64,000 nt of DNA, taken from a virus. The position numbers and the translations under genes are program-made. Where the stretch lies: IMG/VR virus record IMGVR_UViG_3300025423_000009, positions 53,948-117,947 of that record, one strand, 5' to 3'. Below the pieces are notes generated by a model. It was not told the DNA's origin. It made no database searches and saw only the letters and a program-made list of their open reading frames with translations. Positions 46,525 through 55,364 of this stretch are shown here, piece after piece; positions within the stretch are counted from its first letter, which is position 1, and each line of letters begins with the position of its first letter.

Positions 46525-47381
46525 TATTTCATGTCCGCCGTGACGTCTATGGAATCTGCCGTCACACTGGTATTGCTCGCATCCGCATTGGTGACACCTG
46601 GCGGAACGAATCCCTCATTGAATCCAAAGGTATCAATTGATGTTATGATGACGTAGCTGTTTGGAGTATCTTGCATCGATGATACTCCGGTATGAACATA
46701 TTCTCCAGCCGTGACGGAAGTGTCAAGCTTAGGAATCAGACCGACCTCGACGAAGCGAATCATACCCTTAGATGACTGAGGACCACCAAAGCGTACGCGA
46801 ATCGTGAAGTCGAGTGAGTACACGATCACACGGCGACGATCGATCGCTCCATCATAGTCATCCGTCATATTCACGGAATTCAGAATGATCGGAACATCCG
46901 TGATCGATCCAGGATACTCCATATCCTTGACGCGAACCGTATACTCTGGTTGAAACTCCGGAAGGATCTGCTCAACGATCTGTAACACGTCGTCCTGATT
47001 ACGTCCATACACATTGAGCTGCATTCCCAGAAGATATGGAACTGACTGCCAGGTTGAGCTGTAGTTATTGGTATCTCCTGCAATCGGTTGTAGACTGCGA
47101 TTCAGACGATTGAGCTTGATCTCGGGATCGTACTGAATCGACGTGATCTCGAAAGACATGCGTGGAACCTTGACGGCCACCTTGTCGGTCGCCAGATCCG
47201 GTTGCTGAGTGATGCGATCCAGGAACTTCTGCTTAGGACCATATGAGATTGGACAACGCTCGACGTTCGATACCACTCCATTCTCGGCAACACGTCCGAC
47301 CGTGATCGAGTTGAAGAGCGAACCAAAGATAGTCACGATCTTCTTGATCGTTGCGTTGTAATGGTAGGTCTGAGTAAGCAT
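46524..47381 (-). CDS. 15: tail sheath stabiliser / tail terminator gp15
   Basis: 285 residues. TYHYNATIKKIVTIFGSLFNSITVGRVAENG, RCPISYGPKQKFLDRI, VPRMSFEITSIQYDPEIKLNRLNR, PYLLGMQLNVYGRNQDDVLQIVEQILPEFQPEYTV and RRRVIVYSLDFTIRVRF match T4 gp15 in order. Hexamer that ends the tail and binds the neck. The C-terminal about 40 residues are Thr/Ser/Asp-rich and not conserved. Confidence 0.92.
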   Translation of the reverse strand: MLTQTYHYNATIKKIVTIFGSLFNSITVGRVAENGVVSNVERCPISYGPKQKFLDRITQQPDLATDKVAVKVPRMSFEITSIQYDPEIKLNRLNRSLQPIAGDTNNYSSTWQSVPYLLGMQLNVYGRNQDDVLQIVEQILPEFQPEYTVRVKDMEYPGSITDVPIILNSVNMTDDYDGAIDRRRVIVYSLDFTIRVRFGGPQSSKGMIRFVEVGLIPKLDTSVTAGEYVHTGVSSMQDTPNSYVIITSIDTFGFNEGFVPPGVTNADASNTSVTADSIDVTADMK

Positions 47382-47383
47382 GA

Positions 47384-48322
47384 TCAGGAGTCGTTCGATT
47401 CCCCAAAGGGATTTACTTCCGTGAAGTCAATGATGGAGTTGGCACGTGTCTCGAGTGCGTTGTTCTGAATCGAGATGTCTCCATCATTCAGAGCCTCATC
47501 TCCATCCGTCAAAGTCACGACGTGTGTGATCGTCGCCACGGCACCGGTGATCATACCGGTAGCGATCACTCCGGATGCCAGGGGATGAATGGTTGAATCC
47601 ATGAATCGCAGCGCCGAGAAAGTGATCGTCGTCGTCGAATTGGAGTTCAATGGATCAGACAATTGAATGTTCGTTACCTTGGCCGTGCCAATAGCACCGG
47701 AGGCGTAGGCTAGAGTGATCGGCTCTTCGATGTTGAACTTGACCGTCTGATTCGAATACGTTACAACGGCACGGTATGAGGAGTCCAGGGACTTCTCGGC
47801 CTGCAGGGCATCTACTTGATCGATTCCGGTGTTCATGTCTTCTCCGCGGTATTCGAAGAGTTCCAGAGTCATTCGATATACCGGCAGATTGTTGAGCTGA
47901 TGAAAGGGAGTTTCCAGATCCACATACTTAATCTCGAAGAGACCCTTGATCCCTGGAATGTAGATCAGATCGCCTTCGGACGGGCGATAGTTGTTGTAGC
48001 CCGAATTCCAAGTTCCGACCGTACTATTCCAGCGTCGACGCGAAACGATGACCTTGAGCTGATTGCGAAGCTCGAGGCCAAACTTAGACATGAGCACTCC
48101 GTCGCCTTCATATCCCTCAACCGTCTCAATGTACATCTCGATCTCATAGGCGGAATTGAACTGAGTCTCCGTATCTTCATTCAGAACCTTATCCTGAGAC
48201 ACAATCGTGCGAGGCAGATAGAACATATCAAATCCATACACCTTTATGGATTCGATGATCAGATCTTCATACAGATTCTTTTCACTCTGTACATTTTGAC
48301 CGAAGTAGACGCTACGTGCCAT
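47384..48322 (-). CDS. 14: neck protein gp14
   Basis: 312 residues. SEKNLYEDLIIESIKVYGFDMFYLPRTIVSQDKVLNED and YEIEMYIETVEGYEGDGVLMSKFGLELRNQLKVIVSRRRW, GDLIYIPGIKGLFEIKYVDLETPFHQLNNLPVYRMTLELFEY are the T4 gp14 blocks. Forms the neck with gp13. The C-terminal third carries a beta-rich extension. CATAAATA ends 5 nt before the start. Confidence 0.92.
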   Translation of the reverse strand: MARSVYFGQNVQSEKNLYEDLIIESIKVYGFDMFYLPRTIVSQDKVLNEDTETQFNSAYEIEMYIETVEGYEGDGVLMSKFGLELRNQLKVIVSRRRWNSTVGTWNSGYNNYRPSEGDLIYIPGIKGLFEIKYVDLETPFHQLNNLPVYRMTLELFEYRGEDMNTGIDQVDALQAEKSLDSSYRAVVTYSNQTVKFNIEEPITLAYASGAIGTAKVTNIQLSDPLNSNSTTTITFSALRFMDSTIHPLASGVIATGMITGAVATITHVVTLTDGDEALNDGDISIQNNALETRANSIIDFTEVNPFGESNDS

Positions 48323-48327
48323 GATTC

Positions 48328-48335
48328 TATTTATG
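48328..48335 (-). promoter_or_regulatory. late promoter, 5 nt before gp14
   Basis: CATAAATA, then GAATC and the ATG at 48322. Confidence 0.6.
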
Positions 48336-48384
48336 GAGAGATCTCAATGACGTATATCATGTAGATTACCCTACATAGACGTCT

Positions 48385-49134
48385 TCAGCCTACGTACATG
48401 TCGACGGGGGCTTCCCACACACTGCGTACCTCAGCCTCGAGCTCCTTGATCTCTTCCTTGGCCTGAGACATGATTTCCGCGCCGTCGATCTGAACTCCAC
48501 CCGGAAGAGTCATGTTCTTGAACTTCGAAAGGTTCTGTGCCCATTGAAGCTTGATCAATGCCGTGGCATACCTCTTCAGGTACTGATCATTGTACACGGT
48601 CGGATAATCATCTGGATTCAAAGTCTGATAGCACTCGACGACGATCCAGGTTCCTACCGGAATTCGTTGATCCCAGTCGGTCTCGATATGAAGCTTCTGC
48701 TCATGACGCGAGAAGATGATTCCTTGATCCATGCCATTGAGTACCATGTCGATCAGCGACATATACTGACGCGTCATCTCATAGTTGATCAGATTGCCCG
48801 GTCGACGAAGATCATATAGATCATTCAGATGAAGCTGATAGTCAACCGAGAAGATGCCCTGAGTCGAGTTGGCCACGCCTATGGGAAGAACGCGAAGCAC
48901 ATAGATCAGCTGTTCAGGAAGTGGAATGTACTGATTGTTGAAATCAGTTTGTGTGACCTGATACTTGTAGAAGTTACGAACGACTCCATCCGTATGATAG
49001 TTTTGATACAGCTGTATGGCTTCGTCGATGCGATCGTCGATCTGATCATCATCGACGTTGATCTCGAGTACCGGTGCGCCGAGGCGACGTAGGCAGTAGT
49101 CAATCAGTCCCTGACGTGAGGATGGTTTGGCCAT
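48385..49134 (-). CDS. 13: neck protein gp13
   Basis: 249 residues. QGLIDYCLRRLGAPVLEINVDDDQIDDRIDEAIQLYQNYHTDG, LPEQLIYVLRVLPIG, SVDYQLHLNDLYDL, GMDQGIIFSRHEQKLHIETDWDQRI and LIKLQWAQNLSKFKNMTLPGGVQIDG: full T4-type gp13 pattern. Head completion/neck protein on the portal. AATAAATA ends 6 nt before the start. Confidence 0.93.
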   Translation of the reverse strand: MAKPSSRQGLIDYCLRRLGAPVLEINVDDDQIDDRIDEAIQLYQNYHTDGVVRNFYKYQVTQTDFNNQYIPLPEQLIYVLRVLPIGVANSTQGIFSVDYQLHLNDLYDLRRPGNLINYEMTRQYMSLIDMVLNGMDQGIIFSRHEQKLHIETDWDQRIPVGTWIVVECYQTLNPDDYPTVYNDQYLKRYATALIKLQWAQNLSKFKNMTLPGGVQIDGAEIMSQAKEEIKELEAEVRSVWEAPVDMYVG

Positions 49135-49140
49135 AAGCTT

Positions 49141-49148
49141 TATTTATT
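49141..49148 (-). promoter_or_regulatory. late-type promoter, 6 nt before gp13
   Basis: AATAAATA, then AAGCTT and the ATG at 49134. Confidence 0.55.
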
Positions 49149-49620
49149 CGCCATTCAATGTCAAGCGCGGAGAGAGCCGCAGATCGCGCGGAGACGCGTA
49201 GTCTTCATAGGGCAGACGAGCCAGAGGTTGCTTACGATGGCCGACGTTTAGCCGAATTCCTTTCAAAACGAACATCGAGCAGAAGCAGCGATTACCTTTC
49301 AGAGGAGGCCAATTTAAGGCATATCGAAATAGATCACGAATCGAGTAGGCTTCTGGATGTGCAATCTGCTCGTCGAGCCAGGATTCCAGACGCTTGGACT
49401 CCTGAGCCGTGAGGCCATCAATCGTGTAGATCTCAACCTGCTCGAGCTCTCCTGGCTTGAAGTCACGTTCACGCACATGTGGATAGAAGTTCTCGACGAT
49501 GCGCCCATTCGAACGTACGAAGGCCGCGTGCGTACCGGTTCCATGTGTAAGGAATCGAATGGCACGACCCATGATGTCATGATTGCTGATCCAGATCGCG
49601 ACTCTGACTTGATTCTTCAT
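49144..49620 (-). CDS. permuted NlpC/P60-like hydrolase
   Basis: 158 residues. HGTGTHAAFVRSNGRIVENFYPHV (His31 and following strand) and, near the C-terminus, KGNRCFCSMFVLKG (Cys112/Cys114) give the His-then-Cys order of circularly permuted NlpC/P60 (YiiX/LRAT-like) enzymes, which cut peptidoglycan peptides or lipids. In a late operon of structural genes it could be a cell-wall amidase or lysis accessory. TATAAATA lies 6 nt before the start. Family level only. Confidence 0.6.
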   Translation of the reverse strand: MKNQVRVAIWISNHDIMGRAIRFLTHGTGTHAAFVRSNGRIVENFYPHVRERDFKPGELEQVEIYTIDGLTAQESKRLESWLDEQIAHPEAYSIRDLFRYALNWPPLKGNRCFCSMFVLKGIRLNVGHRKQPLARLPYEDYASPRDLRLSPRLTLNGE

Positions 49621-49626
49621 GGAATC

Positions 49627-49634
49627 TATTTATA
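49627..49634 (-). promoter_or_regulatory. late promoter, 6 nt before the NlpC/P60-like gene
   Basis: TATAAATA, then GATTCC and the ATG at 49620; overlaps the T-rich end of the terminator of the upstream gene. Confidence 0.75.
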
Positions 49635-49672
49635 TGGAAAAGAAAAGGGGCTTCTCCTTTCGAAGAAGCCCC
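49633..49672 (-). terminator. rho-independent terminator
   Basis: GGGGCTTCT/AGAAGCCCC stem (49664-49672 with 49647-49655), 8-nt loop TCGAAAGG, then TTTTCTTTTCC. It has the same loop as the terminator after gp23. Ends the transcript of the 49695 gene. Confidence 0.88.
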
Positions 49673-49694
49673 TGATGATCGATGTGATTAAGGA

Positions 49695-50330
49695 TTAAAA
49701 TCCGTGAGACCAGCCAAAGAATACGTGATAGCGCTTACCCGAGTAGTCGCCGGCATTGTTCCATTGACCATAGCAGATACCTGTATTCAGCTTTCCACCC
49801 CAGAAGTTGCCGTACTGAATGTAACCACCAACGTCTTCGATCGTCGAGACCGTGGTCGATGAGCCGGAGCAGGGAGTACCGATGCCACCCAGAGCGAACG
49901 GAACCACCGTGATTTGATTGAGCGTAGGCTTCAGACCGGCCAACGGTCCAAGAAGGAATGAATCCACCTTGGAGCCGACGTTGATCGGATATCGAATGGT
50001 AACGTTACCAGACACGAGTGAGAACTGACCAAGGTAGTCGACGCCTAGGCCACCAGCACAGTACTGATTGAAGTTATACACGGCCAACACACCACCGCCA
50101 GTAGTATGTCCGGCTTTGAGATGAGGTGCGTAAGTCAGATAGGGTTCAATGGCATAGTTTGTAGCCGTAAGAAGACCACCGGACTGAGCCTGTGCGTACA
50201 ACTTGTTGGCCGCATCGCCAAGATTGAGTGTGCCAAGTAGATTCGAGACCGTCGTCGACTGCGCTTGAGCCGAGACGGACGCGATGATTGCTAGAGTGAT
50301 CGTGAGGAATAATGCTTTGATGTTTTTCAT
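49695..50330 (-). CDS. exported protein, possibly an outer-membrane beta-barrel
   Basis: 211 residues from MKNIKALFLTITLAIIASVSAQAQ, a signal peptide cleaved after AQA. The mature part is Gly/Tyr-rich with alternating strands (GGVLAVYNFNQYCAGGLGVDYLGQF, NVTIRYPINVGS, GGYIQYGNFWGGKLNTGICYGQW) and ends YHVFFGWSHGF with a terminal Phe, as outer-membrane barrels do. Could change the host envelope, for example to exclude other phages. An earlier in-frame Met at 50384 would place the signal internally and is rejected. Confidence 0.55.
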   Translation of the reverse strand: MKNIKALFLTITLAIIASVSAQAQSTTVSNLLGTLNLGDAANKLYAQAQSGGLLTATNYAIEPYLTYAPHLKAGHTTGGGVLAVYNFNQYCAGGLGVDYLGQFSLVSGNVTIRYPINVGSKVDSFLLGPLAGLKPTLNQITVVPFALGGIGTPCSGSSTTVSTIEDVGGYIQYGNFWGGKLNTGICYGQWNNAGDYSGKRYHVFFGWSHGF

Positions 50331-50390
50331 GTTGGTGTTGTTAATGTTGAGGTAACGGTTTAATTTATCATCGTGACGAGCCAAAGTAAA

Positions 50391-50645
50391 TCACTTATTT
50401 TCGACGACTGGTGTTTTAGGTTTTGAATCACCGATGATTGCGGACTTGAAGATGCCCCAGAGGGCGCCCTCATGTTTATACCAAGTCCAGGCGGCCAGAA
50501 CGTTGTTCCAGTTGGCATGAGTTACCCAGCCGGCAATCACCACAAGCAAAGCATGGATTGCCGTGAGGCCGTGCCAAGTGGATTGAGAGACGAGGCCTGA
50601 GGCCTGAAGCTGTTGAACTATCTGAATGAGGTTCGTGTCGTTCAT
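50391..50645 (-). CDS. small membrane protein, holin candidate
   Basis: 84 residues: polar N-terminus NDTNLIQIVQQLQASGLVSQ, one clear hydrophobic helix (WHGLTAIHALLVVIAGWV), an amphipathic Trp-rich segment (NVLAAWTWYKHEGALWGIFKSAII) and a charged C-terminus. Size, topology and place beside secreted and NlpC-like genes fit a holin or spanin-like lysis protein, but no family is recognised. Confidence 0.5.
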   Translation of the reverse strand: MNDTNLIQIVQQLQASGLVSQSTWHGLTAIHALLVVIAGWVTHANWNNVLAAWTWYKHEGALWGIFKSAIIGDSKPKTPVVENK

Positions 50646-50648
50646 AGA

Positions 50649-50942
50649 TTATTTAAGACGAATGTTGACCACAAAGCCGTCGCGAATTTTAGCCACGCTT
50701 AAATCCGCAAGGTTTGTGGATGTGATTGGCACATTGGCCGAAATACCGGACGCCTGAATCATTTGAATGATTCCATCCAATTGAGCCGCAGTGAGTTTCA
50801 ACGGAGCGATTCGAACCGTCGTGATCGTATTGGTCACGAACACCAGACCAGTCGAGGGAGTGGAGTTGGTGTTGTTATCCTGGGATAGAGCAGAGCTCAG
50901 AGTGACCAGGCCGATAGCAGCGATGAGGATTAGTTTCTTCAT
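50649..50942 (-). CDS. small exported protein
   Basis: 97 residues. Signal peptide MKKLILIAAIGLVTLSSALSQ, an Asn/Thr/Ser linker, then LKLTAAQLDGIIQMIQASGISANVPITSTNLADLSVAKIRDG. The mature part is short and partly helical. Could be a spanin-like or lysis-inhibition protein, given the adjacent holin candidate. TAATAAATA ends 7 nt before the start. Confidence 0.5.
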   Translation of the reverse strand: MKKLILIAAIGLVTLSSALSQDNNTNSTPSTGLVFVTNTITTVRIAPLKLTAAQLDGIIQMIQASGISANVPITSTNLADLSVAKIRDGFVVNIRLK

Positions 50943-50949
50943 GGTGGTT

Positions 50950-50958
50950 TATTTATTA
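50950..50958 (-). promoter_or_regulatory. late-type promoter, 7 nt before the small exported protein
   Basis: TAATAAATA, then AACCACC and the ATG at 50942. Confidence 0.55.
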
Positions 50959-50980
50959 TGAGTTGGAGTTAGAAGCAAAG

Positions 50981-51738
50981 TTAATAAGACCACAAAACGG
51001 TGTTGGTCATATATCCAACTAAGGCAGTGCAGTTGAATGTTGCATTTGGCGAAAGTGGAACAGAAAATGGTATATTCACAGCAGCACTTGCCGCCACAGC
51101 TATTGGAAGTCGATATCCAATCCCACCGTTAGTGTAATTGATAATCAATGATGCGCTAGCTCCAGTTTGCACAAATGAACCAATCAACAATGCTTTTTTG
51201 CCAGTAAGATTGGTATAAAGAGTTCCTGCGACATAGGCATTAGTAGGATTGCTCGTGGTTGCAAAATTAGTGCTTACACCCGTGATATTTGTAAGTCCAA
51301 CACCATTGCCATAATACGTCGTATTTGTAATTAGATTGAAATGTGCAGTGCCGTTTACATCCAACATGTAAGCTGGAGTAATGGTACCAATGCCAATCTT
51401 GCCAGTCTTATCCAATGTCAATGAACCTGTAAGACCGCCAGAGAAATCTTTGGCAGAACTATATCCCGCTTGATCGATTGAAGGCATTTGAGAGAAGCGA
51501 AAGTTACCATTGTCATCTGTGCCTAGGTAGTATCCATAATCAGAGGTGTTTGCTTGGTCCCAAGCAGCGAGTACCAATGACGCAGCATTTCCAACTCCTG
51601 CTGTTGCATCAATGAACACATTTGCTGCCGAGGTTGTGGCCGGTGCCATCCACATAATACCAGGTAGGCGTAACCGTTTAAACGGTGGAACACAAGGTAA
51701 CTAGCAGTTTTAGGAAGAAACATCGCATCATCAACCAT
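50981..51738 (-). pseudogene. fibre-like gene, probably frameshifted near its 5' end
   Basis: The main frame (50981-51655, 224 codons from an internal ATG) has fibre-like content: SLTLDKTGKIGIGTITPAYMLDVNGTAHF, YYGNGVGLTNITG. A second frame (51523-51738) opens with MVDDAMFLPKTASYLVFHRLNGY and its start is sensible, but it does not join the first. The reading is best explained by a single frame change around 51650-51680, near a perfect palindrome CCGTTTAAACGG. The 224-residue product may still be made. No promoter seen. Confidence 0.5.
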
Positions 51739-51754
51739 CGAAAGTCAAATGCGG

Positions 51755-54733
51755 CTAATTGGTATTCACATTCGGCGGACGCGGACGAATTGTGCCAAAA
51801 CCGTTGGGGCGATTGGTGCACGGGGTGAAAGCGCGGGAAATAATGTTGGTGGCGATGACTTCGCCGTTTAGGTCGTAAAACGCATCTTCGCTGGCAACGT
51901 AAATCTCTAGCCGGTGCGTGGCGGCATTAAAAAATACTGCCGCGCCAGTCTGCTTGTTGGTCGGCACTTCAAACAAAACCTCACCTTTAATGGCGGCGCG
52001 GGTTTGCGCGTCAAGCAGCATATATGGCGGGTCAATGCCGCCGTTGGCGGTAAGTTTGCCGCCGACAGTAACATTGCCGGAGGTATCCAGAACAAAATTC
52101 CAATCACCGCCAAAGAAAAAACCGGCGTGAGAGTCATCTTTCATTCCAAAAAACGCAGCGGGTGCAAGGGTGGAATCCGACAGAAAAATTCCTGCCGATT
52201 GCGAAGTATTGGCGTCGTAATAACTTTCCGCGCGGCCGATGATTTGAAAATTTGCGCCGCTTGATCCGTCATAACTAAAATCAGCGCGGATGGCCCCACT
52301 GATGTCGTAAAACGCGGCGTTAGTGAGGTTCACGAAACCGCTATCGTTGCCGATGTTGGTGAGGCTGAATGTCGCGGCATTCACATAATTGGTTGTCGCC
52401 AATCCATTCGTAATGCTCGATGTTACAAAACCATTTGTAGCGGCTTTTACATAGTTCGTAGTGGCTAAACCGTTTGTAATGCTCGATGTTACAAAACCAT
52501 TTGTAGCGGCTTTTACATAGTTCGTAGTGGCTAAACCGTTTGTAATCGAGTTGACGTAATTCGTGGTAGCTAAACCATTTGTCAATCCTTGAGTCGCCGA
52601 GTTGACATAATTAGTCGTAGCCAGACCATTCGTGACGGATGCCGTGACAAAGCCATTGGTCAGGCCAGGCAGAGCATTCGTATAGAGGATCGTAGAAGGA
52701 TTCGTGTAGACCAACGTAGTGAATCCGTTGGTTGCAGTAATGTTTGTCAATCCCGAACCGTCGCCAATATATGTGCCGGTAAACGTGCCAGAGTAGTTGG
52801 CATTGAGCGTGACCGGTGTATTGAAAGTCAGCGATGTCGGATAGTTTGTTCCGCCAAACACATTCAGCACATAGGTTCCGCTTGAAGTGACGGCATCGCA
52901 AAACACACGACGAACCACATAGAATCCCGCCACGTTGGTCGAGGTGTATTGCTGACCGCCTGAAATCCACGAATAGGCGTTGGTGGTTCCCGGCGTGATG
53001 GTTTGTGCTGCGCCGTAACCAATCTGCAACAGATTGGTCTTATCATAGGTGATGTAGATGTCAGGGTCAATCTGAATGCTTGGATTTGGCCCATTGCCTG
53101 TGAAGTTCAGATAAAATGTTGAAACGAATGGACCAGACACGGACTGATAGGTATTGGTCGTTATGATGGTCGCAAAGATTTGACCAGCCGTAAGATTGGT
53201 AAATGACTTGATGTAGTTGGTCGGAGCCGTTGAGCCGAACAAAAGAGCAACCGTGTTGGTGGTCGTTCCCACGCGATTCGTGATTCCGACGTTGGTGGTG
53301 TTCAAAGAGCCGTAAAGGATTTGACCGGATTTGAGAATCGAGGCGACGTAGTTTGCCGTGACTAGTTGATTGGCCGATGGACTGGCCGTATTGGTCGAGA
53401 TGTCAAACGCACTATTGGTGATGTAGAGTGGACCTTGAACGTAGCCTTGCACTTGCAGTGTGTTCGTGACGTAGATGGAGGGGAAGTTGGTATTGTTTGC
53501 GATGGATGTGTTGACGAAATTCGTGGAAGCTAATCCATTCGTGACGGATGCCGTGACAAAGCCATTGGTCAGAGTCGGCAACGAGTTCGTATAGAGGACG
53601 GCCGATGGATTCGTGTAGACCAAAGTGGTAAATCCATTAGTCGAATTCTTCGAGTAGAAAGCAGCGGCTCCATTCGTGTCAGAATATGATTGAACGTAAT
53701 TAGTCGTAGCCAGACCATTTGTGATTGCGGATGTTACTAGTCCATTGGTCACAGAATTGACATAGTTGGTCGTAGCCAGACCATTTGTTACGGATGCCGT
53801 GACAAAGCCATTGGTCAGAGTCGGCAACGAGTTCGTGTAGAGGAATACGACCGGATTAGAATACACTACGGTCGTAAAGTTATTCGTTGCCGCCACTACG
53901 AGGTTAGTCGTGGTCGTGAGGTTAGCTGAGTTGGTAGCCGAGATCTGCGTCAGTACGAAGTTAGTAGTGGCTAATCCGTTAGTGATGGAACTCGTCACGA
54001 AGCCATTAGTTAATCCGGGCAACGAGTTCGTGTAGAGGAATACGACCGGATTAGAGTACACGACGGTCGTAAAGTTATTCGTTGCCGCGACCACCAAGTT
54101 AGTCGTAGTAGTTAGATTAGCGCTATTGGTAGCCGAGATCTGCGTCAGTACGAAGTTCGTCGTAGCCAAGCCATTGGTGATCGAAGATGTGACCAATCCA
54201 TTCGTAGCATTGTTGACGTAGTTCGTAGTGGCTAAACCATTGGTGATCGAAGATGTGACCAATCCATTCGTAGCATTATTGACGTAGTTCGTAGTGGCTA
54301 ATCCATTCGTGATCGAAGACGTAACGAAGCCATTAGTAGCGGCATTTACATAGTTCGTAGTAGCCAAGCCGTTCGTAATGCTTGAGGTAACGAAGCCATT
54401 CGTAGCATTATTGACGTAGTTCGTAGTGGCTAAGCCGTTAGTCACGGAAGCCGTTACATAGTTCGAAGGATTCGAATTTGGATAGAAAGCCGTCGCGTTC
54501 GAGTAAGCGGCCGTACCAAGGCCAAGAAGATTCGCCGCCGAGATGTTTGTTAGTCCTGCGCCGTTTCCATAGAACGTACCATTCGTGTACACGGACGAGT
54601 AGTTCGTCGTATTGTAGATTGCCGAGTTGGTGATGGTCACTCCATCGAAGTATGTCTGTATGCCGAGTGCCGTAAAGCACATCAGAAATGAGAGAAAAAC
54701 CGCCGCGATGATTGAATGCTTTTTCATGATCAT
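51755..54733 (-). CDS. large Asn/Thr-rich repeat fibre or adhesin with signal peptide
   Basis: 992 residues (or start at Met3, 54727). Signal peptide KKHSIIAAVFLSFLMCFTALG, then many copies of a 22-residue unit built on TNGLATTNYVNAATNGFVTS, interrupted by longer beta segments (GAGLTNISAAN, TGTYIGDGSGLTN). The end has GNVTVGGKLTANGGIDPPYML and a Pro-rich tail. The repeat style is that of Verrucomicrobia exported proteins; in phages such repeats occur in long fibres. The 3' part (51755-52400) differs in composition, suggesting mosaic origin. TATAAATA lies 4 nt before the first Met. Confidence 0.65.
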   Translation of the reverse strand: MIMKKHSIIAAVFLSFLMCFTALGIQTYFDGVTITNSAIYNTTNYSSVYTNGTFYGNGAGLTNISAANLLGLGTAAYSNATAFYPNSNPSNYVTASVTNGLATTNYVNNATNGFVTSSITNGLATTNYVNAATNGFVTSSITNGLATTNYVNNATNGLVTSSITNGLATTNYVNNATNGLVTSSITNGLATTNFVLTQISATNSANLTTTTNLVVAATNNFTTVVYSNPVVFLYTNSLPGLTNGFVTSSITNGLATTNFVLTQISATNSANLTTTTNLVVAATNNFTTVVYSNPVVFLYTNSLPTLTNGFVTASVTNGLATTNYVNSVTNGLVTSAITNGLATTNYVQSYSDTNGAAAFYSKNSTNGFTTLVYTNPSAVLYTNSLPTLTNGFVTASVTNGLASTNFVNTSIANNTNFPSIYVTNTLQVQGYVQGPLYITNSAFDISTNTASPSANQLVTANYVASILKSGQILYGSLNTTNVGITNRVGTTTNTVALLFGSTAPTNYIKSFTNLTAGQIFATIITTNTYQSVSGPFVSTFYLNFTGNGPNPSIQIDPDIYITYDKTNLLQIGYGAAQTITPGTTNAYSWISGGQQYTSTNVAGFYVVRRVFCDAVTSSGTYVLNVFGGTNYPTSLTFNTPVTLNANYSGTFTGTYIGDGSGLTNITATNGFTTLVYTNPSTILYTNALPGLTNGFVTASVTNGLATTNYVNSATQGLTNGLATTNYVNSITNGLATTNYVKAATNGFVTSSITNGLATTNYVKAATNGFVTSSITNGLATTNYVNAATFSLTNIGNDSGFVNLTNAAFYDISGAIRADFSYDGSSGANFQIIGRAESYYDANTSQSAGIFLSDSTLAPAAFFGMKDDSHAGFFFGGDWNFVLDTSGNVTVGGKLTANGGIDPPYMLLDAQTRAAIKGEVLFEVPTNKQTGAAVFFNAATHRLEIYVASEDAFYDLNGEVIATNIISRAFTPCTNRPNGFGTIRPRPPNVNTN
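52430..52555 (-). repeat. exact 66-bp direct repeat in the fibre gene
   Basis: Two adjacent copies encoding the same 22 residues (VKAATNGFVTSSITNGLATTN type) are identical at DNA level, unlike most other units, which have diverged. Recent duplication; the copy number is probably variable. Confidence 0.75.
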
Positions 54734-54737
54734 GAAC

Positions 54738-54745
54738 TATTTATA
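54738..54745 (-). promoter_or_regulatory. late promoter for the large fibre gene
   Basis: TATAAATA, 4 nt before the ATG at 54733 and 10 nt before the one at 54727. Confidence 0.7.
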
Positions 54746-54751
54746 GCGAAC

Positions 54752-55342
54752 TTACATGACGTTCCAGAACGAACCATCACAAGTCAGAATGTAACCTTCA
54801 CCCGGTCGAATCAGATAGCTTGAAATTGGAGACGTGTAGTATAGAAAATCAGATCCTGAAGGAGTCAGAGTGGCGTTTCCAGATCCACGATTCTTGACGA
54901 AATACATGGCTCCAAGTGAAGATGCCACGGATGGAAGAGTCCACGTGACGTTTCCTCCGGTATTGACGTAGAAAGCCTTTCCGCTCAGAGTGACGGATCC
55001 GGAGGTAATCGACGGAGAAGCGTTGAGCGAGCCGTTGACGTTCAGAGTGCCATTTACGGACTCTGGACCATTGATCGTGATTCCGGCAAAGGTCGGAGAC
55101 GAAGACGACGAGATGGACTGAGGATAGTTGATCGTGACGACGCCGGTGTTCGTGATGGTCGCTCCACCACTCAGAATCCGATTCTCCCACTTCGACGCGG
55201 CCGAGTTGTATACGAGGAGTGAAGCGTCCTGAAGAGGATTCGCCAGAAGCACGTCCGAGAGACTCGCGATGGATACTCCACCGATCTGAACCGTGGAAAC
55301 TCGAACCGTGCTGTTGTTCTTGACTCGTGCGGAGATACTCAT
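54752..55342 (-). CDS. tail fibre / virion structural protein
   Basis: 196 residues: VKNNSTVRVSTVQIGGVSIASLSDVLLANPLQDASLLVYNSAASKWENR is the common phage structural opening (LVYNSTTSKWEN), then repeated beta units (SPTFAGITINGPESVNGTLNVNGSL) and a C-terminal domain GAMYFVKNRGSGNATLTPSGSDFLYY...SYLIRPGEGYILTCDGSFW that occurs in receptor-binding or fibre proteins of T4-like cyanophages. No signal peptide, in contrast to its neighbour. Confidence 0.7.
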   Translation of the reverse strand: MSISARVKNNSTVRVSTVQIGGVSIASLSDVLLANPLQDASLLVYNSAASKWENRILSGGATITNTGVVTINYPQSISSSSSPTFAGITINGPESVNGTLNVNGSLNASPSITSGSVTLSGKAFYVNTGGNVTWTLPSVASSLGAMYFVKNRGSGNATLTPSGSDFLYYTSPISSYLIRPGEGYILTCDGSFWNVM

Positions 55343-55364
55343 CTTTCTTATCTATGGAAAAGGA

